Positions 12,601-24,130 of a DNA stretch of 64,000 nt are shown in pieces. The DNA lies in contig MNCI01028339.1 of NCBI GenBank assembly GCA_015680685.1, positions 402,423 through 466,422 of the forward strand. Direction: 5' to 3'. The translations under genes and the position numbers were made by a program. The DNA comes from Gnetum montanum. Taxonomy: Eukaryota > Streptophyta > Gnetopsida > Gnetales > Gnetaceae. The stretch's first letter is position 1; each line of letters begins with the position of its first letter. Below the pieces are notes generated by a model, which saw nothing but the letters and a program-made list of their open reading frames with translations, ran no database searches and had not been told where the DNA came from.

Positions 12601-13080
12601 CATATCATGTCATAGTATAAAAGAGCTGATAACAAGCACACTGCTTCTAGGAGAACACATGTTTTTTCTTAAATAGTTACTTAGTTTGATGTTGTGATAG
12701 AGTAGTTGGCTACATATAGTAGTGCTATAGGAAGATTCAATTAATGGGATATGAAAACTAATATCCTTCCAAATCAAATCAAATATAGGAACCATTTTGA
12801 AAAAATTGAACACCTAGAAAAGAACCTTACTAGTTTGGGAAGATGTTGTATCTCTAGAGTTTGGAAAATGTGAAAGACTAGATTTCCTTCATGAATCTCT
12901 CTAATTCTAACATTTCTAGAGTGGTGATATTAAATATCTAATTAATATTCATGTAGATTCTAAAGAGAATATCATTATTATTCTTTAAGAAGATCCAAAT
13001 TTATGCATTGGATATGATATTATCTTGATTTGAATATTAATCATGAAGAGCAACATAGATAGACAAAATACAAAGCTTAA
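9632..13080. other. No recognisable gene or element
   Basis: AT-rich sequence with only short open stretches. 12000-12250 is purine-rich on the plus strand (GA tracts). A short stem GTAAGAGA/TCTCTTAC lies near 10881-10905. I see no domain, LTR pair or RNA gene that I can support. Confidence 0.4.
11941..11986. repeat. 23-bp tandem duplication
   Basis: Two exact head-to-tail copies of a unit starting TAAAATGTGAAGTATAGG (11941-11963 and 11964-11986). Confidence 0.9.
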
Positions 13081-13165
13081 TTGGTAAGATTACATTAGAA
13101 CCATAGGTTAGAAAGTATGGGGTATGACTAGGACTATACGAAAAGTGGTATCATAGACTTAGAGA
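13081..13165 (+). other. tRNA-like A/B-box patch, then a PBS-like word
   Basis: AGCTTAATTGGTAAGA resembles a tRNA D-arm (A box). GGTTAGAAAGTA about 35 bp further resembles a decayed B box (GGTTCGANNC). GTGGTATCATAGACT follows near 13147 and resembles the copia PBS. It could be a decayed tRNA-derived SINE head or the end of a lost LTR, or it could be chance. No full cloverleaf forms. Confidence 0.2.
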
Positions 13166-13199
13166 GCATCAAATAGCTATATATGTTAATTGCATTATG

Positions 13200-14060
13200 T
13201 TTTATTAATGATGATACAAAGGAAATGAATGAGATTTTTATTAGTAAATTTTTCTTGGGTATTAGATTAAGGATAATAAGATGATGAAAATGACTAGGTG
13301 ATGTAATATATAAAGTAGAAATAAGCTATTTGGTTAGTGGCTATGATAGATTTTATGGTCAAATCATCAACATAATTATTAACTATTTTGAATATCATAT
13401 CATTGAAGATGAACATCATAGCTTGTTGATAAGTAGCTATAGTATTCTTGAGTCCAAAGAACATTTTAGCGTAGCAAAATATTTCCCAAAGAGTCATAAA
13501 AGTGGTATATTTTTGATGTCCTAGATTCACCTAGATTTGATTATAACTAAAAACCCCATCCATTACAAATAAAAGAGAATGCTTTTCTATTGAATCTATG
13601 AGCTAATTAATATCTTGTAAAGGAAAATCATCCTTAAGATTAACCTTGTTAAGATCCTAAAAGTCAATGCATATATGAAGGCCATCATTTTTTGGGAACT
13701 ACAACCCTATTATAAACCTAATCAAAATAGTCAAAAAAGTAGATGAGTCTAACATTGTAGAGTTTAGTGATCTCTTTCTTTATGGAAAGAGAAATAGCTA
13801 GATGAATTTTCCTATTCTTCTATTAAACAAGATTACAAGCTAATTCCAAATTGATGTTATGTTAAGAGACAAGTTAGAAACTTAAGAGATAAGAAAGATT
13901 TTAAGGTAGTCTTATTTTAATTAAAACTAACTTTGACATGGTCATATAAATTTTTTGATCTAAACATACAAGATCTCAATCACTTAGCCTTTTTATAAAA
14001 TTTTCTGTGAGATATTTCCTAGTATTGAAATCAACAACCTCAAGTGATGTGGTATTTTGA
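13200..14060 (-). pseudogene. Tat-type reverse transcriptase fragment with YVDD
   Basis: The minus strand gives, in order, an RT N-terminal linker (IKKEITKLYNV), a degraded counterpart of the 'CIDFRDLNKANPKDDFPLP' block near 13620-13700, WEIFCYAKMFFGLKN, and ATYQQAMMFIFND with NNYVDDLTIKS. The YVDD catalytic box is intact, unlike the other two Tat RT copies here. An open stretch of 78 codons covers 13294-13530. Sequence beyond the palm decays. No LTR could be assigned to this copy. Confidence 0.7.
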
Positions 14061-15749
14061 TGCACAATATTTTGGAGTGAGTATGACAATAGATGATGGA
14101 TTCACTCTTTATGGAAGAAATCCATGATGAAAATGAAGAGTTTTCAAAGGGTTTAAGAATCATCCTAAAACCTACAAGTAAGTAGAAGTATATGCTGAGT
14201 TATTTATTTGCATGAGATATAAGGGTGGTAAATTATATTAATGGTTGGATATAATTATTATAGCTCAAATAAGCATTAATGAAATGAAATTTATTAAAGT
14301 TACAAGACTAGTAGAGAAGTTTGAGGTTAGATCTACTAGTGAAGTGCAAAACAATCAAAAATGATTATTTAAGGATAAAGATATCAAGTAGTATAATAAG
14401 TTTGATAGGGTAGAGATTTTGTGTGCTTTAGGTTTAAAGCACCTCTATTGTAGTGCAACAAAATGAATTAGACTAATAAAGATCTACTTAGGTGAGAAGG
14501 CTATTTTTGTATTACATGTATACAAAAAGCAAGTCATCATCACTTGGAATCCAACTACACTAAGATATTGGCTAGTGATGAGTTATCCAGTAACATTTTG
14601 TAAGTTAATTGTAAGCCCTAGATTTGGGTTGTATGTCTTGCAACTAATGTTTATGGTTTTCACATGCATGATTTAGGTTTCTATCTTCCAAGTATGCATC
14701 CTTACTTGCCAAGTCATATTTGTAGGTTTGGAACATGTTTTAGGCACCTCAAGAAGTTTTTGGGTTCATTTAGAGATCCTCAAAAGGCTCCAACATATTT
14801 ATAGGTCTCTTAACTTTCAACTAGGAGAACGAGAACAAAGTATGATGGCAAGGGTGCATTGGCTTCCCTATGCTAGGGTACCACTTATGTCAGCATAAGG
14901 ATACTGACAAACCTCCCTTAATGCCCTAGCTTAGGCACTTTACCTTATCTACCACCTTGGGTATATTCTAGGTTGTTTAAGCTATTCTAATGGACATCCA
15001 TTGACATGAAATCATTAGAGAACTCCTACTATTGTGCTAAAAAAATTATAAATATCCTAAATAAGATCCTTATGAAAAAAACTTAGTGCCAAGTAATTTT
15101 TTTGAAATTTTGGCATCTAGTATAATGTGAAGAGTTCTTCCTACCTTAGGTAAGTTAATCTTTCCTTGTTTTGTATGTGTTTTGAGTCATTTCTTTCACA
15201 AGTACAACTAGATTCTATCAGAGTGCTATCATGCTTAAGTAGCCTAGAACTATTTGGTCAATGTGAAGTCTAGTGTTTGTGTGGTGAATAAATCTTATGA
15301 TTTTTTCTCATTTTACTATTTATTCCTAAATATTAAAATATCAAAAACATTATAAAATATTAAAATTCTAAAAATATTTATCTAATTCCTATTTTTGTAA
15401 GTTGTAATAACTAAAGTCTATCTAAGAAGATCATAACTACACAGCATGGTGTTAGACCATCAAGATTATGACTAGGAGCCATTTCAATCGTATTTATATT
15501 TGTGTATGTGTGTTCCTACACTTATTCCCAAGAGGGATTGCAATAGAAGCATTGCAACTACCTCCATAAGGGACTGTGATGCATATATGTTTATGTTTAT
15601 CATGTTTTCTATCAAATCCATAAAAGTTATAAAATATAAAATCATAAATATTTTCTATATCTCTTGTCATGGAAACATAGGTTTTCATTTGTACCATATG
15701 TATTATATTCTCTTTTATATTTATTAAATGTAATGATATACATGAGTTT
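14061..15749. other. Unassigned sequence
   Basis: No domain recognised on either strand. The two overlapping short ORFs near 15500-15760 (opposite strands) have no family resemblance. Part of 15500-15750 may still be distal Tekay LTR sequence, but the alignment is too weak to draw an edge. Confidence 0.3.
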
Positions 15750-16436
15750 TCTTGGAAACCCACTTAACATTATCTTCAGAGCTTATTACTAGATCACACT
15801 AAATTTCATATGATAAATCCCTTTGGTTCAAAACTTATGGGACCCCTATTAGCTAAGCTTCCAAAAATGATAAATAATTATTGATAGCTTAAAATTGGAT
15901 TCAGTAGAGCTAGCAATCATATAGGAGTATGTGAGGTCATAAAAAAGGAATTTCATCAATATGCACTAGCAAACTAACAAAGACTTAAAGTACTTATTCC
16001 CATTATTTTTTGAAATATTATTTAGCAATAAGGTTGGTCAAAAATGGGCACTAGCTCCTAGTAATTGTATAGGGTATATGAGACTATAGCTCAAGGAAGG
16101 ATAGCCAAGTGTACACTAGTAATTTATAAAGGGGTAGTGGAAGAGATGGAAAATCTACCCTAGGAGGAAAAAAAGAAGACTATGAGAAAAAGGCTTAATT
16201 TTGGATTTTACTATGACTTACTAAAGGTAGTGGTAACTTTGTTGGCTAGGAATGTGTATAATCATGTTAGTTAAACATGCAAAGACATCATAATCATAAC
16301 ATAAAAGTTAAAGCATCCTAGCATATAAAGTGCAATCTTAATAAACTAACTCATCCATAATAATCCACTAAAGAAACATAAAATATATAATCATAATCAT
16401 ACTACCATACCCGATGTCTCTGAATGTGATGCAACA
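15750..16436 (-). repeat. 3' LTR (partial) of minus-strand Tekay-type element
   Basis: On the minus strand the LTR starts TGTTGC at 16436, just after a purine-rich tract (16437-16455 reversed). It matches the plus-strand LTR that starts at 28728. The best shared stretch surrounds GATGTCTTTGCATGTTTAAC and CTAACATGATTATA. The low-coordinate end is blurred. Confidence 0.6.
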
Positions 16437-17830
16437 CTCTCTCTTCTTATAAAGTCTTCCTCCTTAAAAATCTCAAGATAAGCTACACACATCTCAGTGT
16501 CCACCTCCTAGGTACCTTCTAAAGCTCCATGTCAACTCCACAAAATTTTGACCATAGGTACAACTTTACTACGTAGTTGTCACACTATGTAATCAACAAT
16601 ATCTACTAGCTACCCTACATAACTAACATTAGACTCTAGTTGTATCTATAAATGATCAATCACTAGCACCTCAAAAAGATCAATATACCTAGGAGCCAAT
16701 TTCCTCTTTTAGCCAACTTGTGTAAGGTCCTTCAAGAGGGAAACATGAAAAAATACATGATCTTTAATTACAAACTCTAATATTCTTTGGTGTCATTTGG
16801 CACATGTTGCCTATCTATCTTGTGCAGCTCTTAATCTATCTCAAATCTTTCAAACCTACTTTATGGTCTACCTTACTAAATATATACTCACTTGCTAAAA
16901 ATATTCTATGGTATTCCAACATAAATTATTTTGCATGGCCTACCATATAAAATCTCATATGGTGCTACCCATAAACTTTCCTAGTAACTATTATTATATG
17001 CAAACTCAGCCAATGATAACATTTGATCACAGTTATCTCTATACTAAAAAGCATAGGCTTTCATTATATCTTTGAGAATTTTGTTTCACCTACTCATTTT
17101 GATCAACTATTTATCAATGATATGTTGAACTCATGTTTAACCTCATACTTATTTCCTTCTAAAATGCCTACCAAAAAATATGACATGAATCATGCATCTC
17201 TATCACTAATAATTTCCCATGGCCTACCATGAAACTATACCATATCTATAAAAAAGAGATTTTCAATATCTACTACATGCATGAATGCCTATGTTGAAAT
17301 AAAATGAACAAACTTTATCGACAAGTCAATTACTACTAGTATAGCATCATAGCCACTACGAGCATGTAGAAGACCAATAATGATATCCATACTAATGATA
17401 GCTCATTTTCACTAGGAAAGATCATGGGTAGCCTCTAATGCTTTATCTTCACTTATTGGTAATTCAAACATCAAGAGACATACTTACCTACATTACTCTT
17501 TATACCAGGTCATCAATACATCTATCATAAATCCTAGTATGTCTTCTAACTATCTAGATGTATTTGGTATCTACTCATATGATCCTCATCGATAAACTAA
17601 AATCGTAGAGCTTCTAGAACATATACTTAACTATCTCTCCATAACATAGCATTAGGATCATCAACTAAAATTGTAGAGCTTCTAGAGAATGGTTCATCAA
17701 AAGTGATCTTCTTCCTCAGCTCCTAACACCATGAATCTTATCATTATTTCTCTTGAATCTAGTCTTGCAAATCTAATTGAATTGTTAAGCTATTAAGTTT
17801 ACTAACAATCTTGCTTAATGCATCAACTAC
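16437..17830 (-). pseudogene. Tekay-type integrase with C-terminal chromodomain (decayed)
   Basis: Reading leftward, the integrase core includes RSGYDAILVVIDLSIKFVHF and IISDRDA (second catalytic Asp kept). LAEFAYNNSY and VAPYE follow, then a C-terminal block equivalent to 'RQKSYADxRRRxLEFxxGDxVFL' and KLAPRYIDLFEV. At 16440-16560 a chromodomain-like end reads PMVKILW, HGALEGT and EVDTEMCVAYLEIF. That end piece identifies the Tekay/Del branch of chromoviruses. Several stops and frameshifts are present. It is followed directly by the PPT and LTR. Confidence 0.75.
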
Positions 17831-18999
17831 TTTATAAGTTTTTCTAAGCTTTTATCTAGTAGTGAAAATAAAATTAGCAAGAAAATTCACTCATCTACAT
17901 TATCACAGGCTTAACTATAGTTTACTCATAAGATATTGAAGGCTCTTATGGTTAGTCCAAATAGTGATCTTCTCCCAATATAGGTAATGTTATTAAAACT
18001 TCAATATGAATATCATAGAATCCAACTATAGATCATGCATAAGATATATAGTTTCATGTGGCCTCAACTAATGAGATTCATAAGCCACAATTTATCCATC
18101 TAGCATCAACACATAACTAGATCTATCTCCTAAAGGATTAATGCTAACATCATACAAATGTCCTGGTGTAGGAGAAACTAACACTATGGTAGTCATCAAT
18201 CTATGCTTCAACTTCTCAAATGTGGTCAAACAAGCTAAGCTTTAGAAAAATCTAGTCTCCTTCCTTAGTAACTTAGTCAAATGAAATGCTACTTAAGAAA
18301 AATGTTCTACAAATCTAAGGTAATAAGCTACTAAGCTCATGAAACTCTACATCTTTTCTACAAACTATGGTATAGGCCAATCATGAATAACTACAATCTT
18401 TTTAAGATCCACAGAGATAGCACCTCCTAATATCACATGCCCTAAGAACTAGATCTCTAATTATTAAAATGAATACTTGTATGGCTAAGTGTATAGTTGG
18501 TACTCACTCAAAATTTGGAATATCATCTACAAGTGCTTTGTGTCCACATGCTTATTAAAAGAATATACCAATGTATCATCTATAAACATGATCATAAACG
18601 GATCCAAGAATGGCCATATTACACTATTCATGATGTGCATGAAAACTTCTAGTGTATTTATCAACCCAAATGGATGCACCAAAAACTCAGAATGTTCATA
18701 TTAGGTTTTGAATGCTTTCTTTAACATATCCTACTCACAAACTTGGACTTGATGATATCTTGAATTGAGATCAATCTCCAATGATACATGATCTCCTTAA
18801 AGTTGATCAAATAAGTCATTAATGCATGGTAGAGAATATTTACTTCTCATAGTCACTGAGTATAACTACCTATAATATATGCATAGTCATAAACTCCCAT
18901 CATTCTTTTTAACAAATAGCACTAGTACATCCCACGGTAATACAAAAGGTCAAATGATATCTTTGTCTAGCAATTTCTACTATTGAATCTTCAATGTTG
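17831..18999 (-). pseudogene. Tekay-type reverse transcriptase and RNase H (decayed)
   Basis: The RT keeps a KKNDGSL start, LPCINDLFDQL, LEIDLNSRYHQVQV, EFLVHPFGL and the active site FIDDTLVYS (near 18565-18590), so both catalytic Asp residues survive. The RNase H follows with VLMLDG, VAYES, LRPHETIYLMHDL and ITIWTNHKSLQYL. The usual CDAS motif is replaced by a non-Asp sequence. The order RT-RNase H-integrase is that of Ty3/gypsy. In-frame stops preclude function. Confidence 0.75.
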
Positions 19000-19799
19000 T
19001 TAGCTCTACTAGATACATCCTATGTGAAGCCTTTGAAATAGGCTTTATACCAATTTTAACTTCAATCTCGAATTCAATGTCTTTCCTTGGTGACAAACCT
19101 AGTAATTCTAGACAAAATACATTAGGAAACTATTGTATCATAGGGACTTGATCTATCTCCATCATTTCTATTCTATAACTCTATTCACAAAGCATCCATG
19201 TCCCTTTCAAAGCATGCTACAATACATTTAATAGGAGATCAAATCTAGGTGCATAAATCTTGGATGATTTTATATCTTAAAAAGAGCACCATTAACTAAT
19301 TGCAATCTAAAGAATTTTTATCAATAGTCCAAACTAGCATTAAACTATGATAATCAATCCATCTCTAAAATTATTTCATATTCATTGAGATCCATGACAT
19401 AAAAATTACTAACCCACTATATACCTTTCAATTTTACTAACACAACTAATTAATTGAGATTCATGAGATGCAAAAGAAGATACTATTAACTTATGATAAA
19501 TAGAATGACATGCAAGAACTACATGATATGAAATAATAGGATCTATGAAAGAATTTTTAGTACTTAGATCAAATAAAATTGATAAATTAAAGCCCAAAAT
19601 TATACCTCGTGTCTCCATCATAGTGTTTATCTTAATGTCCAACAACTAGTCCATTAGGGCATATGTCTAATCCTAGGTCCTATGATCTTCTCCTCATAAC
19701 CAAAAAATAAATGTCTATTATCCATCCTAAATTAGTGATTACTATCCATAACCTCTACCTCCTACACTATTACATACCTTCTGTGGGCACACCCTAGCT
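19000..19799 (-). pseudogene. Tekay-type protease region (poorly preserved)
   Basis: This lies between the gag zinc knuckle and the RT, where the protease of a Ty3/gypsy element belongs. A 78-codon open stretch (19409-19645) contains IILGFNLSILFDLSTKNSFI, which may be the counterpart of the DTGATHSF catalytic segment with D and G altered. Assignment is mainly by position. Confidence 0.45.
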
Positions 19800-20640
19800 C
19801 ACTATTCTACCTACCAACATAAATAAAATTCTAATGATCCCTTTATAGATGGCCAAGCTATCCACATCTGTAACAAATAATACATCTATGACCAATTCCA
19901 ATAGTAGGACCACATGATGGTTTTGGATAGTTACCTTCACATCCATAGCTTTACTTTGAGGGACCAAGCCTAGCTCTAGATGTTGGTCCTCTCTTCTACC
20001 CTTGCATCCTCTCGCAATAAGCTACATCCTCTTGCTATATTTTCTCTAAATCCATAGAAACTACCTTAGCCTTATCATATGATATTAATCTTAAGGATAA
20101 TATGTATTACTTTAAAGAGGTTCTCAAATCTCTAAAAAATCTATTTACATGTGATTGAACATTTGTGTACATCTGTGTTACATATCTAGTGAGAAACAGG
20201 CATCATACTTTGCCACAAATCAACTACCTTAATACAAATGGTAAAACTCCTTCTTCTTGGATTGGGCATATTGAGTAGACATCTAACAGGATCTAAAAGA
20301 TGTCAAGAAATCATCTCATGGTACCTCTTGGTTAGTCCATCCCTTGACCTACTTCTTAGTCATCCACCAATATCAAGCATTTCTAACCAACTAATATACT
20401 ATCAACTAAGTCTACTAAACCGATGAGTAGTCCATCACATTAAAGGTCTTTTGTAACTTCTCTAATCACTCTATAACTATAGTAGGATCCTCAGTGCCAT
20501 CAAATTTAGAAGATTCTAACTTAAAAAACTATTCTACTGGTTTTCTACTAATATGTTGCATGTTTGAATCTCCTATACCTCTACTACTACTACCACTTCC
20601 ATCTTCCCTAATAGTGGAAATGGGAGCATCACTAGCTACA
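19800..20640 (-). pseudogene. Tekay-type gag with zinc knuckle (decayed)
   Basis: The minus strand shows the capsid pattern FFKLESSKFDGTEDP, EKLQKTFNVMDY and a YWWM word equivalent to 'AEYWW'. Further on is FVAKYDACF, equivalent to 'VAEYEAKF'. Near 19835-19880 CYRCG, LGHL and RDH mark a CCHC zinc knuckle whose last Cys is lost. Reading frames shift repeatedly. PBS and 5' LTR follow to the right. Confidence 0.65.
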
Positions 20641-20857
20641 ACATGCTACTGTAAAATCTATTACAACTATTAAATAACATTTTTCTATCTACTTACAAGA
20701 CTACTACTAAATGTCTAAGAAAGTTGCACACATTGAATATTTGGCCCTAATGACCTGTGATTCCCACTAGCACCAAGACCACATCTACTATATATATTTG
20801 TAACCTAAAATCATAAATTGCTAAGTATTCAAAATATCATACAACATCAAATGAACT

Positions 20858-20875
20858 AGCTCCAATACCACTATG
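20858..20875 (-). other. Primer binding site of Tekay-type element
   Basis: The minus strand reads TGGTATTGGAGCTAGT, close to the Met-tRNA type PBS TGGTATCAGAGC. It sits just after the LTR end GATGTTACA. Confidence 0.6.
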
Positions 20876-21960
20876 TAACATCCCATTCTACCATGCTTGG
20901 CTAGGATAAAGTGATGCTTAGGATTGATAATAATAATAATAACATAATGAAAGCATGACAAACTAAGGTGATGCATGAGAATACATCAAGAATAAACCAC
21001 ACTATATATATATATCAAAAGGTCAAACTATGCAACAATAATTGCCAAACCAAAGACCAAGCATATGCTTTAATTTATTTATAGAACTATATGTCTCTAT
21101 ATAAACCAAAAATCTATATTTCTCATAGGATACAAAAACATAAACATCATATACATAAGAGTATAGTTAAGATCACTTAAATATAAATAGTCCATAATAC
21201 TATACATGGAAATATACATCAATTAATCCTTGAAGATATCCCTCTTATCTACTATTTTGTAATGTTCTTCTACACTTTTGTAGCTTCCACATATAACTAA
21301 ATAAAATTTGTATAAAACTAAGTGAGAAGCCTTTACACTTCCTTTACTAGATGGTCAACAAGTGCTGCACTAGAGAAGAGGAATGAGATGCAAAGCAACC
21401 TACATCAATAGTCAATCTCACACATGCTCTAAGCAACATATGTACATATGATATCACAGATTATATTGAGATAATCCTTGCTAGAGTGAACATATTGCTA
21501 ACATACAATCATAGATATATCACTATTAGACATAATTAATGATATATCATTTATAACACAAATTAATGATATATCCATTACACCACATCACATGTATTTC
21601 CACATGTTCATGCATTTCTATCCATGTGATACCATCAATCATCACACCAATCACATGTTCATAAACTAATCCCAAGATATACTATCATTACTATGACTTA
21701 CAAAACAATACAAGCATTTATAGATAATTCATGTGGATTTCATACCAACATATACACATCATTTATGTGGTTGCTAGCATATATACACTTAGTATAGCAT
21801 GTGAAACATTATCATGAGTGCATTAGAATCAATAAATAATGATAACATTATTAATATGGGCAAAGTTACTTTCTAATTTTTATTTTACTATTAAATATAG
21901 ACCTATCAAGATAAAAAAAGTAGCTAATGCATTGAAAAGGTGGCTAGTAAGCTTAATATC
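20876..21960 (-). repeat. 5' LTR (partial) of minus-strand Tekay-type element
   Basis: Aligns in reverse with about 30.45-31.54 kb over its whole length, including the TATATATA run, the TTTATTCTTGATGTATT block and the TGATGTAGGTTGCTTTG block. Only the 3' portion of the ~2.8-kb LTR is present. The rest is replaced by a plus-strand integrase fragment. Confidence 0.7.
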
Positions 21961-22785
21961 TTGACTATACCATTAAATTTACAAGAGTAAATTCAAGAGT
22001 AGCAATGACATGATTCATGGTTTCAAGAGTTATGGAAGTATATCATTTTTTATGGACCATTATCTATGGATAGTTATGGGATGTTATGAAGGGACAGTTG
22101 AGTATGTATTCTAAAATCTTTACAATTTTAATTAATGGATGATACTCATATGAGTAGATACCATATGCATCTAGGTAGCCATAATATGTACTAGGATTTA
22201 TGATGGATGTATTTAAGGCCTGATACAAAGAGGAATGTAGTGGAGTATATCTCTTAATGTTTGATTTTCCACCAAGTAAAGATAGTGCATGAGAGGCCTA
22301 GAAGATATTTACATTTACATGATATTCCCTAATGAAAATGTAATACCATTAATATGGATTTCATTATTAGCCTTCCATGGACTCATAATGATTATGATGC
22401 TATCCTAGTAGTTGTTGACTTATTAACAATCTATCCATTTCCTTGCCACATGAGCATCCATAAGTATCATAGAGACTATACATCTCTTTCTTGCATAGAT
22501 AGTATGGTTGCATGATGTGCCATAGTAGATTATTAGTGATAGATATTCTTGATTCCTATCATATTTTTTATAGGTAATTTAGAAGGATACAAATATAAGG
22601 ATGAACATGAGTTTAGCATATCATTTGCAAATATATGAGTAGACTAAGTCTGTGAATCAAATTCTTAAGAATATGTTGAGAGCTTTTACATTGCATTATA
22701 GAGATAGATAGAATTATATCTACCATTGGTCTAGTTTACATATAATAATATTTATTAAAATATTTTTTATACATCCCAAAAGCAT
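21961..22785 (+). pseudogene. Tekay-type integrase fragment, plus strand
   Basis: From about 22130 the plus strand reads LGSHNMY, DTKRNVVEYIS, CLIFHQVKIVHERP, INMDFIISLPWTHNDYDAI and VVVDLLTIYPF, then VNQILKNMLRAFTLHYRD. These match the zinc-binding and core domains of chromovirus integrase in order (the first catalytic Asp is kept in MDF). It is cut at about 22785 by the truncated LTR of the second Sirevirus-like element. Confidence 0.7.
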
Positions 22786-23001
22786 TATTTTGTCACCTTA
22801 ACATTCTAAAAGACCTTAGAAATCTTTAATTGGCTTGAAAACTCCATATGCATCCTAGTTCTTTTTCATTATCTCAACTCTTGTTTGGACATCTTGATTT
22901 GTGCTTATCATCTTCTTTCATGGCCCTGCAAGACTACAAACACAAACACATTTCTACATTTTCAATTTTCTCTAAGGTTTTGACATGCCAAAAGGTCAAC
23001 A
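22786..23001 (-). repeat. Truncated 3' LTR of second Sirevirus-like element
   Basis: Starts TGTTGACC at 23001 and matches the first ~215 bp of the LTR starting at 28705. Similarity fades at about 22786, where a chromovirus integrase fragment abuts. Confidence 0.75.
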
Positions 23002-23003
23002 AT

Positions 23004-23022
23004 CTTCCCCTTTTTGGTAATG
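23004..23022 (-). other. Polypurine tract next to 3' LTR
   Basis: The minus strand reads TACCAAAAAGGGGAAGAT just before the TGTTGACC start. Further PPT-like motifs of the same element lie at about 23192-23210 (TCCAAAAAGGGGGAGAG on the minus strand) and 24520-24538 (CAAAATGGGGAGAATATT). Confidence 0.8.
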
Positions 23023-23242
23023 TCCCAAACATAAGAAAATGGGCTAGTATATCCCAATGAAATATAGCACAAAAATATATGAAAGTTGAATGGCACAAAT
23101 GTATATATAGATATAGCAAACTATAATCCATCAACAAAATATATAAAGTTACCATGCTTGACATCTTGACTCTAACTAAATACTCTACTCTCTCCCCCTT
23201 TTTGGACAACACTAAAGACATGGTAAGGAAAATGATAAGGAC

Positions 23243-24130
23243 TGATGAGTGACAAGGTACCCCTACACTCAACCATACGAATATGAGCATTGATGTACGA
23301 TTTGGTCAAACTTTGCAAACGAGCTAGTTGTGGTATGTAGATAGTTACACATTGATCATAGTTCATTGTCTTCCCATATGGACCAGTATTTGCTTTGTCA
23401 TGTATGGTTTAGTCTAGAGTGAGGTATATGATGTGGTCCTAAACTAGTGCTACTCATAGAGGCAATGGAAAATAACTTTGTTTTAAGCTAATAGGGAATG
23501 AGAAGAAAAATCTAAGCTAGCCTAAGTGCAATGAGTATCTTTCCTTAATCATTCGTACACATCTTGGACCTAGTGTACTACTTCTGGGATTACCAAGCAC
23601 ATGTTACTTAAGCACTCTTAGATATGCTACTAGGATACCAAGTCACAACTAATCCAAACACAACTAAGCCATGCCTTTTAATTGATGTAGAANACATTTT
23701 CCATTTAATAAGAAAGATATTAAAGGAAGGTAAAGAAATATTAATTAAGAAATCAATAAATAACAATAATAGTTAAGCAATTAAAACTAAGTGAATGCTA
23801 TAATGATGAAGTAATCTTGATCTTTATTGCTAGTCATGCACGTGTCCAAGTATGTCACAGTCAAATAAAGGTTTCATACAATTACATTCATCACACTACA
23901 GGCATGCACTAGGGAAAGAGTTAAGATGAACTAAAATGAACAAAAATACTCTAGTTCTACACTCACTGACTCCCCTTCCTATGCACCTAAATGTGATATT
24001 TATAGGCTTACACAGGAACCATGATATCCTATATTTGATATCGTTACCTAGGTTGTGATATTGCAAACCCAATATCGAGGGTTCGATGTCGCGGGTCTGA
24101 TATCAGAGCCTGAAAAATCATGGTTCATCA
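23243..24130 (-). mobile_element. Athila-type solo LTR
   Basis: 888 bp from TGATGAGTG (reverse of the family's CACTCATCA end) to TTCATCA. It is bounded by AGGAC and AGGAT, a 4/5 match for a 5-bp target duplication. No internal sequence remains. A GATATC-rich block and a minus-strand TATAAATA at 23997-24004 match the U3 of the other LTRs. It contains an N at 23693 preceded by 46 bp copied from 24354-24399. Without that insert the length is near the usual 830 bp. Loss of the internal part fits LTR-LTR recombination. Confidence 0.8.
23647..23692. repeat. 46-bp duplicate of 24354-24399 beside an N
   Basis: Identical to 24354-24399, which is in its natural context there (it corresponds to about 7882-7910 of the first Sirevirus-like element, reversed). 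Here it sits inside an LTR of another family and ends at the N, so it is likely a joining error. Confidence 0.8.

Noticed and set aside
15494-15763. Overlapping ORFs on both strands as genes
   Set aside because: Chance open frames over the same bases, with no domain resemblance. Neither has neighbours supporting expression.
20925-21020. Microsatellites (AAT and TA runs) as separate features
   Set aside because: Short runs inside the Tekay LTR and shared with its other copies. No independent meaning seen.
22934-23366. 118- and 64-codon minus-strand ORFs
   Set aside because: They run across the boundary of a Sirevirus LTR/PPT and the end of an Athila solo LTR, so the frame is fortuitous.
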